The notes under the pieces were generated by a model. The model did no database searches. It was not told the DNA's origin and saw only the letters and a program-made list of their open reading frames with translations. A stretch of DNA of 6,737 nt from the NCBI GenBank assembly GCA_002049785.1, contig MUKB01000125.1, positions 1 to 6,737 of the forward strand, in the 5' to 3' direction. The number at the start of each line of letters is the position of its first letter. Positions within the stretch are counted from its first letter, which is position 1. Below are positions 1-5,122 of this stretch, one piece after another. The position numbers and the translations under genes were made by a program. The stretch is from Caldifarciminota bacterium 4484_100 (lineage in GTDB: Bacteria > Hydrothermota > Tepidihabitantia > SM23-42).

Positions 1-274
1 ATTCTTTAAATGCCTCATAAATCATCCGACCGGAAACTAAAACGAGAAGAAAAAAAGCTACCCAGTGGTCGAACCCGGAAATATATGAAAGAAACCTCTC
101 CCCTAAGAACCAGCCGAGCAAGGGCATAACCGCCTGAAACCCGCCGAAAAATCCTGCGACCTTAAATGTATTTTCCGGGGTATGTTGAATTACTGCCGAA
201 CCATAAGCGAGCGATACCGCAAAGGCATCCATTGCTAAGGCAAGGGCGATAAAGAAGATTATGATGAATTCCAT
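1..274 (-). CDS. mntP: Putative manganese efflux pump MntP (partial, N-terminal 91 codons)
   Basis: MntP is an inner-membrane Mn(II) exporter of six transmembrane segments, about 185 residues in full. Only the first half is present; the frame runs open off the left edge. The translation begins MEFIIIFFIALALAMDAFAV, with the family signature AMDAFAVS. The aspartate falls at residue 16, the position of the known functional Asp16 of E. coli MntP. FGGFQAVMPLLGW (second helix) and the HWVAFFLLVLVSGRMI stretch (third helix) also match the family, giving three hydrophobic segments. The ATG at 274-272 lies 9 bp after the cysM stop on the same strand, so the two are probably co-transcribed. No Shine-Dalgarno sequence is seen, and no yybP-ykoY manganese riboswitch can be placed in a 9-bp gap. 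Family assignment is secure; manganese specificity is inferred from the family. Confidence 0.9.
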   Translation of the reverse strand, partial: MEFIIIFFIALALAMDAFAVSLAYGSAVIQHTPENTFKVAGFFGGFQAVMPLLGWFLGERFLSYISGFDHWVAFFLLVLVSGRMIYEAFKE

Positions 275-283
275 TAATAAAAT

Positions 284-1192
284 TTATGGCGGACACTTGG
301 CACAAATCGAACGGAAGAGTGTGGTTGAAAGATAGCGATCTCCACGATCCGCAAGGATAACAACAATAACCCCCTGGTCCATCCTCTGAGCAATCTTCAA
401 TGCCCCGCAAACTGCTGCACCACTTGACATGCCAACAAAAAGGCCCTCTTTCATTACAAGCTGGCGGGTCATTTGAAAGGCTTCACCATCACAAACAACA
501 ACCTTTTCATCCAGAAGTTTGGGGTCATAAATTTTGGGCACAATCGACTCTTCCATATTTTTCAGGCCCTGGATCGAATGGCCCTTACAGGGTTCTACAC
601 CGACAATCCGCACATCGCCCTTTTTTTCTTTCAAAAATCTTGCCACACCCATCAATGTTCCGGTAGTTCCCATCCCCGCGACGAATGCATCAATCCTCCC
701 TTTTGTCTGTTCAAGGATTTCCGGTCCGGTTGTCTCATAATGGGCAAGCCAGTTATTTTCATTCTCAAATTGATTGGGCATATAATACTGATCCGGCTCC
801 TGTTCGAGAATATTATGAGCCCGGCGGATTGCACCATCTGTTCCCTCCCGTGCTGGGGTGAGAATCACCTCAGCACCAAATGCCTCAAGGATATGCTGGC
901 GCTCAATACTGACACATTCAGGCATCAAAAGTTTCACCCGATACCCTTTGGCTGCACCAATCATTGCCAGGGCAATGCCGGTATTACCTGAGGTTGGTTC
1001 CAGAATGGTCTTGTCCCTGGTCAAAGCTCCAGACTCCTCTGCCTTTTTAATCATATAATATGCGGGCCGGTCCTTGATTGAACCCCCGGGATTACAGGCC
1101 TCAAGTTTTCCATAAATCTTTACTCGTGTGGAATCATTCAAATTCTTCAATTCCACAAGTGGTGTATTACCAATAGCAGACAGGACACTCAT
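284..1192 (-). CDS. cysM: Cysteine synthase, CysM-type (PLP-dependent beta-replacement enzyme)
   Basis: A cytosolic fold-type II PLP enzyme of 302 residues, the normal length. It makes L-cysteine from an activated serine (O-acetylserine, or possibly O-phosphoserine) and a sulfur donor. The PLP Schiff-base lysine is K40 in GGSIKDRPA. The substrate loop TSGNTG is at 67-72, QFEN at 141-144, the phosphate-binding glycine loop GMGTTGT at 173-179, and the SSG serine at 256-258. The GVEP...GHSIQGLKNMEE stretch and the ending DRGDRYLST favour CysM-like over CysK-like proteins. Substrate choice cannot be read from the sequence. The last residues, SICAKCPP, add a CxxC pair at the extreme C-terminus. 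The ATG at 1192-1190 is preferred because the motifs begin at once (SAIGNTPLVEL) and a strong promoter ends 6 bp upstream. It is the first gene of a probable cysM-mntP unit, divergent from ispD. Confidence 0.93.
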   Translation of the reverse strand: MSVLSAIGNTPLVELKNLNDSTRVKIYGKLEACNPGGSIKDRPAYYMIKKAEESGALTRDKTILEPTSGNTGIALAMIGAAKGYRVKLLMPECVSIERQHILEAFGAEVILTPAREGTDGAIRRAHNILEQEPDQYYMPNQFENENNWLAHYETTGPEILEQTKGRIDAFVAGMGTTGTLMGVARFLKEKKGDVRIVGVEPCKGHSIQGLKNMEESIVPKIYDPKLLDEKVVVCDGEAFQMTRQLVMKEGLFVGMSSGAAVCGALKIAQRMDQGVIVVILADRGDRYLSTTLFRSICAKCPP

Positions 1193-1198
1193 CCTGTC

Positions 1199-1226
1199 AT
1201 TCTAACCAATTATCAATTTTTGTCAA
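1199..1226 (-). promoter_or_regulatory. Predicted sigma70-type promoter of cysM-mntP, leaderless arrangement
   Basis: On the minus strand, a perfect -35 TTGACA (1226-1221) is followed after 16 bp by TAGAAT (1204-1199), which matches the -10 consensus at five of six positions. Only 6 bp separate the -10 from the cysM ATG at 1192. A start about 7 nt below the -10 would therefore fall on or beside the A of ATG, giving a leaderless mRNA. The hexamers are seen directly; transcription from them is inferred. Confidence 0.65.
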
Positions 1227-1334
1227 GAAATGATACTATAATATCGCATGCCGCTAAATACGGTCATATTCATTTTAAATGGAGAGAGGTCAACGGTCAT
1301 CACACTTGATACTTGATTCTGGATAAAAACATTT

Positions 1335-1358
1335 AGTCATTAAGTCATTGTGTCATTG
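1335..1358. repeat. 8-bp tandem repeat, three GTCATT-containing units
   Basis: Three consecutive octamers, AGTCATTA, AGTCATTG and TGTCATTG, share the GTCATT core. The same hexamer reappears as the first six bases of the larger repeat units at 1370 and 1482. This suggests the array and the larger repeats have a common origin or spread together. Confidence 0.7.
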
Positions 1359-1369
1359 GTAAATCGTTC

Positions 1370-1455
1370 GTCATTCTGAACTTGTTTCAGAATCTCAATT
1401 CAATATTTTCAACCAGATAAACCAGAGAAACGAGAAAAACCAGAGAAACCAAAAA
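1370..1455 (+). repeat. Composite repeat unit, copy 1 (REP-like hairpin plus 9-bp array)
   Basis: The first 57 bases (1370-1426) are identical to 1482-1538, and the match continues with four substitutions to about 1454. The 5' part contains a perfect inverted repeat, ATTCTGAA (1373-1380), loop CTTGT, TTCAGAAT (1386-1393). The 3' part (1411-1455) is five 9-bp units of consensus AACCAGANA. The hairpin resembles widespread bacterial REP-like sequences of the CATCCTGAACTTGTTTCAGG type as I remember them, not checked by search. Such elements are often moved by RAYT (Y1) transposases; none is encoded in this window. Confidence 0.85.
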
Positions 1456-1481
1456 GGCATTTCGGATTTAAAAAAGAAAAT

Positions 1482-1567
1482 GTCATTCTGAACTTGTTTC
1501 AGAATCTCAATTCAATATTTTCAACCAGATAAACCAGAAAAACGAAAGAAACCAGACAAACCAAAAT
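1482..1567 (+). repeat. Composite repeat unit, copy 2 (REP-like hairpin plus 9-bp array)
   Basis: Second copy, offset exactly 112 bp from copy 1. The same hairpin is at 1485-1492 and 1498-1505 with loop CTTGT. Five 9-bp units follow at 1523-1567: AACCAGATA, AACCAGAAA, AACGAAAGA, AACCAGACA, AACCAAAAT. The deviant third unit (AACG) occurs at the same place in both copies, so the whole composite was duplicated rather than each array expanding on its own. A ~26-bp unique spacer (1456-1481) separates the copies. Confidence 0.85.
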
Positions 1568-1587
1568 CTGTCACTGGTACTAATTAT

Positions 1588-1601
1588 TGCACAATTGTGC
1601 A
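1588..1601. promoter_or_regulatory. 14-bp perfect palindrome, possible operator
   Basis: TGCACAATTGTGCA is a perfect 14-bp dyad with no central spacer. Its form suits a dimeric helix-turn-helix regulator. It is about 370 bp from the ispD promoter and 360 bp from the cysM promoter, so control of either gene would act at a distance. An imperfect stem lies just downstream (arms 1608-1618 and 1629-1640). Function is only inferred. Confidence 0.35.
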
Positions 1602-1895
1602 GATATCAAAATTGGAAGAAATTGCATCCTTCCACAATTTAACGATAAATCAATAGGGATAATAAACATAATTCTTTCTGCCATCTGATTATCTTGGCAA
1701 TAGACCGGAATATTAAAAAATCACCATCTCCGTATCTTTGCAATTGCTGAAATACGAAAATACAATAAAGTTATAGACCAACTTCGTTTCATAAATTGAG
1801 AAATTGCAAATTGAAGATATCAAGGTGGCTATGCCGGATGTGTAAAGAGAATTACCCTGTTCCTGCTGGTAACCTTAGATAATAATAGCAGTCGC

Positions 1896-1917
1896 TCTTA
1901 TCGGTGAGATGATAAGA
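1896..1917. repeat. Inverted repeat, 7-bp arms with 8-nt loop
   Basis: TCTTATC (1896-1902) and GATAAGA (1911-1917) are perfect complements around GGTGAGAT. No T-run follows on either strand, so it is not a standard intrinsic terminator. It lies about 50 bp upstream of the ispD -35 and could be a regulator site or chance. Confidence 0.35.
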
Positions 1918-1965
1918 AACTGTATGCACATTACATTATCAAGATTACCGGTCTGTCAAGAAATG

Positions 1966-1993
1966 TTGACATTTTTCCATTTCTGATTATCAT
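1966..1993 (+). promoter_or_regulatory. Predicted sigma70-type promoter of the ispD operon, leaderless arrangement
   Basis: A perfect TTGACA (1966-1971), a 16-bp spacer and TATCAT (1988-1993, five of six consensus bases) end 5 bp before the ispD ATG at 1999. Transcription would start at or next to the ATG. The -35 is also the right arm of a TGTCAA-N6-TTGACA dyad (1954-1971). This is the same geometry as the cysM promoter facing the other way. Confidence 0.65.
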
Positions 1994-1998
1994 TTTCT

Positions 1999-2664
1999 AT
2001 GCCCAATTATGCTATTATCGTTGCGGCGGGAAAAGGAAAAAGGTTCAGAGGCAAAAAACAGTTTGTTATGTTGAATCATACCCCCCTTTTAATCCATACG
2101 CTCAGGCCATTTGAACAATCAAAAATGATAGACCATATAATCGTGGTGGTGCCAAAGGGCTCTATCGACAAAACAAAAAAATATATCAGGACATACCGGA
2201 TGAAAAAGGTCCATAAAATTGTTGCCGGTGGTCCAAGGCGTCAGGATTCAGTCTTAAGGGGATTTGATACAATAAAAAATCAGAAAGGTATCGTGGCAAT
2301 CCACGACGGTGTAAGGCCATTGATATCAAAAACATTAATCAACCGCGGCATAAGCCTCTGCAAGAAATATGGAGCGGTTATCTTTGGAATAAAGATTAAT
2401 GATACAATAAAGCAGGTGAAAAAGCGTCGGGTGCTCAAAACCGTTCCCCGGGAAAACCTCTATTCAATCCAGACACCACAATTTTTCAAACTTTCACTTT
2501 TAAGGAGTGCCTTTGATAAAGCGAATCTCCGTTATGAATACACAGATGAGGCTTCAATCCTCGAATCAACAGGCATCCCGGTTTATCTATTCATCGGGGA
2601 TAAAAAGAACATCAAAATTACCCATCGGTCAGACTTAGAATTTTTAAAAAAGTTCATCAAATGA
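1999..2664 (+). CDS. ispD: 2-C-methyl-D-erythritol 4-phosphate cytidylyltransferase IspD
   Basis: IspD is the cytosolic MEP-pathway enzyme that joins CTP and MEP to give CDP-methylerythritol and pyrophosphate. The 221 residues are a normal length for a single-domain IspD. Visible motifs are the CTP loop AAGKGKRF (9-16), KKQF (19-22), GGPRRQDSV (77-85), HDGVRP (102-107), NDTIK (134-138), QTPQ (158-161), TDEA (182-185) and NIKIT (204-208). The catalytic or binding positions known from E. coli (R20, K27, T140, R157, K213) correspond to R15, K20, T136, R151 and K206, all conserved, so the enzyme should be active. There is no IspF fusion. It starts the operon. Its ATG is fixed by the motif distance and by a promoter 5 bp upstream, without a Shine-Dalgarno sequence. 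Its stop overlaps the dxr start in ATGA (2661-2664). Confidence 0.95.
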   Translation: MPNYAIIVAAGKGKRFRGKKQFVMLNHTPLLIHTLRPFEQSKMIDHIIVVVPKGSIDKTKKYIRTYRMKKVHKIVAGGPRRQDSVLRGFDTIKNQKGIVAIHDGVRPLISKTLINRGISLCKKYGAVIFGIKINDTIKQVKKRRVLKTVPRENLYSIQTPQFFKLSLLRSAFDKANLRYEYTDEASILESTGIPVYLFIGDKKNIKITHRSDLEFLKKFIK

Positions 2665-3740
2665 AAAAGGTTATTATTTTAGGTTCTACCGGATCGATCG
2701 GCAAAAATGCAATAAAGGTTATACAAGCCCTTAAAGGATTTAAGATTGTAGGCATCGCCGGATATAAAAATTATCAACTTCTCCTCAAGCAGGCAAAAGC
2801 ACTATACTTCATTAAAAAAAGCCTTAACCCGAACAAAGATTTTCTGTGGCGAGGATAGTATTCTCGCAATGGTCGAAAGTGGCTCTGCCGATATTTTAGT
2901 CAGTGCCTTTGCAACCTCGGTGGGTATATTCGGCATTCTCAAGGCAATCCGAAAAAGAATGAGAATTTGTTTGGCAACCAAAGAGATCCTGGTCAGCTTC
3001 GGTGAAATTGTAATGGAACAGGTAAAAAGGTATAAAGCAGAACTTCTGCCGGTAGATAGTGAACACTCGGCAATCTACCAATGCCTTGAAGGAAGGAACA
3101 AAAAGGACCTTGCTCGAATCATCCTTACTGCCTCAGGTGGTCCATTTTTAAATCGCTCATTAAAAAATGTAACAAAAAACGATGTGCTGAAACATCCGGT
3201 CTGGAAGATGGGTTCAAAGATTACTGTTGATTCCGCAACAATGATGAATAAAGGCCTCGAGGTGATTGAGGCCTCCCGACTCTTTGACCTTCCTCCTAAA
3301 AAAATAGATGTTTTAATCCATCCTGAGGCAATCTGCCACTCCCTGGTCCAATTTAAAGATGGAACCTGCCTTGCTCAACTTTCAGTGCCGGATATGAAAT
3401 TACCCATTCAATATGCCCTTACCGCACCAAATCGGTTCAACTCCTTAGTCCCCAGTCTCGACCTTGCTCGCGTCAAAAAATTCTCAAACCTGATCACCGA
3501 CGTTTTCCCTGCTTAAAGTTTGCCTTTGAAGCACTAAGAATTGGAAAAAGTATGCCTGCAATATTGAATGCCGCAAATGAAAGTGCAGTTAAACTTTTTC
3601 TTGAAGATAAGATAAAATTCAATGAAATTCCACGCATTATTAACAGAATTATGAACCTACATAAGCCTTATAAAGGTGATATTTTCGCCTATATTCAGGC
3701 CGAGGACTGGGCCAGAAAAATGGTGCAACAGCTCGTATGA
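2661..3740 (+). pseudogene. dxr: 1-deoxy-D-xylulose 5-phosphate reductoisomerase, reading frame broken twice
   Basis: Dxr converts DXP to MEP with NADPH and a divalent metal. Homology continues from 2661 to 3740 but uses two frames. Frame A (from 2661, stop 2856-2858) has the NADPH loop LGSTGSIG at residues 7-14. Frame B (homology from about 2803, stop 3514-3516) has LATKE, the metal and substrate motif LLPVDSEHSA, ASGGPF, KHPVWKMG, VDSATMMNKGLEVIEA and VPDMKLPIQYA. Frame A resumes near 3480 with RRFPCLKFAFEALRIGKS and ends with the linker and C-terminal domain (PAILNAANESAV onward). The breaks lie at A7 (2814-2820) and A6 (3475-3480). The metal ligands (Asp/Glu of VDSE, Glu of GLEVIE) remain. 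The rejoined product, about 359 residues, is some 15 shorter than usual; the shortfall lies at the first break. It overlaps ispD and rseP by ATGA. It could be a real pseudogene, a slippage-rescued gene or a sequence error. Confidence 0.85.
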
Positions 3741-5122
3741 TTATCACCCTAATTGCATTCCTTTTCATCCTTGCCTTCTCCATTACCATCCATGAATTTG
3801 GACATTTCATAATGGCAAAACTCTTTGGTATACCCGTAGAAAAATTCTCCATCGGTTTTGGCCCTCCCCTTTTCCGAACCAAACTGGGTGAGACCGATTT
3901 CCGAATCGCCTATTTCCCATTCGGTGGTTATGTAAAGATGGCGGGCGAAGAAGAGGGTGAAATTATAAAATCAGAAAAAACAAAATTGGGACTCTCTGAT
4001 GCACCATTAATCCATCGTATCGGTAGTTCTGTAAAGATGGCGGATGAAGAAAAGAAAATTATAAAAAAAGAAAAGTCAGAAAAACCAGGTCCTGAGTTCG
4101 GATTCTATGACGCACCATTAATCCATCGTATTCTGGTTGTGTTCAGCGGACCACTGTTCAATATCGCCTCTGCATTCTTTGTCTTCATCCTCATATATGG
4201 AATCTTTGGCATCTATATAAACCCTTATATGAAGATTGAAGTAACTAAAGATAGCTATACCCAGAAATTGGGGTTACAGAGTAACGACTCAATAATTGCA
4301 GTCAATGGAACACCGGTCCATTATTGGGAACAATTCTGGAAGATTGTGGACAATGACCCAGACCATATTGTCGAACTTACGATAAAAAGGGATAATAAAA
4401 TATTAAAAAAGGAACTGTCAATAAACGATGATTCCTTAGGATTCCGAGCCTTAGTGCCTGCGATACTTGGTGACTTGAAACTCGACGGTCCGGCGTATAA
4501 GGCCGGAATGAAAAAGCACGACCGGGTCTTGATGATTGATGATAAAAAGATAAATTCCTGGTATCAGATGGTGGAGATAGTAAGGGCATCAAAGAAAAAA
4601 CCATTAAAATTTATATGGCTACACAATGGTGATAAAAATGATGCAATCATTACACCAGTTGCATTTTATGACCCTATTTCCAAAGACACGATCGGCCAGA
4701 TTGGAGTAATAATGCCCCTTACACGACGGCATCCGGGTTTGTTGGAAACATTCGGCATAGCCTGGGAACGCAGTATCAATATTATCTGGCTCACCCTCAA
4801 GACTTTGTATCAACTGTTTATCGGTCGGATCTCGAGAAAGGCACTGGGCGGCCCAATTGCGATCGCCCGATTAAGTGGTGAATCAGCACGCTGGGGTTTT
4901 GAAAACCTGCTTGGCCTGCTCGCGATCATTTCAATAAACCTCGGACTGATAAACCTCTTCCCGATTCCAGCCCTTGATGGAGGTCATATCGTTGTAGCGA
5001 TAATTGAAGGTATAAGGAGGAAAAGATTTTCCAAAAAAACCAGGCTTGTCATCCAGCAGATCGGTTATACCATTATAATACTTTTGATTCTCTTTGTAAC
5101 ATTCAATGATATCACCAGATGA
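3737..5122 (+). CDS. rseP: RIP metalloprotease RseP (site-2 protease family), two PDZ domains
   Basis: An inner-membrane zinc protease that cleaves transmembrane substrates such as anti-sigma factors or signal-peptide remnants. The zinc motif HEFGH is at 19-23 in the first membrane helix. The third ligand motif NLFPIPALDGGH is at 406-417, with D414 the probable zinc ligand. Predicted helices are about 3-25, 132-157, 390-410 and 437-456. Two PDZ-like domains lie between: about 165-228 (LGLQSNDSIIAVNGTPV) and 240-308 (AGMKKHDRVLMIDDKKI). The 461-residue length fits the family plus a small insertion. The oddity is an in-frame tandem duplication: residues 63-95 (GGYVKMAG...DAPLIHRI) are followed by a diverged second copy, 96-132 (GSSVKMAD...DAPLIHRI). 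The start overlaps the dxr stop in ATGA, and the stop overlaps the next gene in ATGA, so translation is probably coupled. No substrate is identifiable here. Confidence 0.93.
   Translation: MIITLIAFLFILAFSITIHEFGHFIMAKLFGIPVEKFSIGFGPPLFRTKLGETDFRIAYFPFGGYVKMAGEEEGEIIKSEKTKLGLSDAPLIHRIGSSVKMADEEKKIIKKEKSEKPGPEFGFYDAPLIHRILVVFSGPLFNIASAFFVFILIYGIFGIYINPYMKIEVTKDSYTQKLGLQSNDSIIAVNGTPVHYWEQFWKIVDNDPDHIVELTIKRDNKILKKELSINDDSLGFRALVPAILGDLKLDGPAYKAGMKKHDRVLMIDDKKINSWYQMVEIVRASKKKPLKFIWLHNGDKNDAIITPVAFYDPISKDTIGQIGVIMPLTRRHPGLLETFGIAWERSINIIWLTLKTLYQLFIGRISRKALGGPIAIARLSGESARWGFENLLGLLAIISINLGLINLFPIPALDGGHIVVAIIEGIRRKRFSKKTRLVIQQIGYTIIILLILFVTFNDITR
3923..4132 (+). repeat. In-frame tandem duplication inside rseP
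   Basis: Two adjacent units, 3923-4021 (99 bp, 33 codons) and 4022-4132 (111 bp, 37 codons). They share the 14-mer at 3931-3944 and 4030-4043 (TGTAAAGATGGCGG) and an identical 20-mer at 4001-4020 and 4112-4131. The middle has diverged and differs by four codons. Both units are multiples of three, so the reading frame is kept. Confidence 0.9.

Larger units (their letters stand above)
1193..1998. other. 806-bp gene-free divergent intergenic region with repeat mosaic
   Basis: This AT-rich stretch between cysM and ispD has no convincing coding frame on either strand and no recognisable tRNA or known ncRNA. Each end holds an outward promoter. The interior is a patchwork of short tandem repeats with 7-9 bp periods: ACTTGAT twice at 1304-1317, an 8-bp GTCATT array at 1335-1358, two copies of a hairpin plus 9-bp array unit at 1370-1567, and AAATTG three times at 1793-1813. 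It also has a 14-bp palindrome at 1588-1601 and a hairpin at 1896-1917. About 1640-1790 shows nothing I can interpret. The promoters sit directly against both genes, so most of the region is probably not 5' leader. Confidence 0.8.

Noticed and set aside
473..991. Long plus-strand open frame of 172 codons antisense to cysM
   Set aside because: It lies wholly inside the well-supported cysM gene, has no family motifs, a Cys/His/Pro-rich composition typical of antisense shadows, and no promoter. The same applies to the other antisense frames inside cysM, rseP and the last operon gene.
1198..1200. ATG just upstream of cysM on the minus strand as an alternative start
   Set aside because: It reads ATG ACA GGA TGA, stopping after three codons and out of frame with cysM. 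It also overlaps the predicted -10 box.
1370..1567. CRISPR array
   Set aside because: There are only two large copies, the 9-bp units are directly tandem with no unique spacers, and there are no cas genes. It does not have repeat-spacer architecture.
1852..1929. 25-codon minus-strand frame starting GTG near the ispD upstream dyad
   Set aside because: It is very short, its GTG directly abuts the only weak -10 candidate, which is too close even for a leaderless start, and it has no recognisable motif. Chance is the simpler reading.
2814..2820. Programmed -1 ribosomal frameshift at the A7 run
   Set aside because: A -1 shift here enters the frame with TAA at 2825. Reaching the Dxr frame needs +1 or -2, so the classical -1 mechanism cannot explain this first break. 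A -1 slip would work at the second run (3475-3480).
2869..3516. A separate gene starting at ATG 2869
   Set aside because: The frame is open upstream of this ATG with Dxr-like sequence (KIFCGEDSILA), and the product is the middle of Dxr. It is a fragment of a broken gene, not an independent start.
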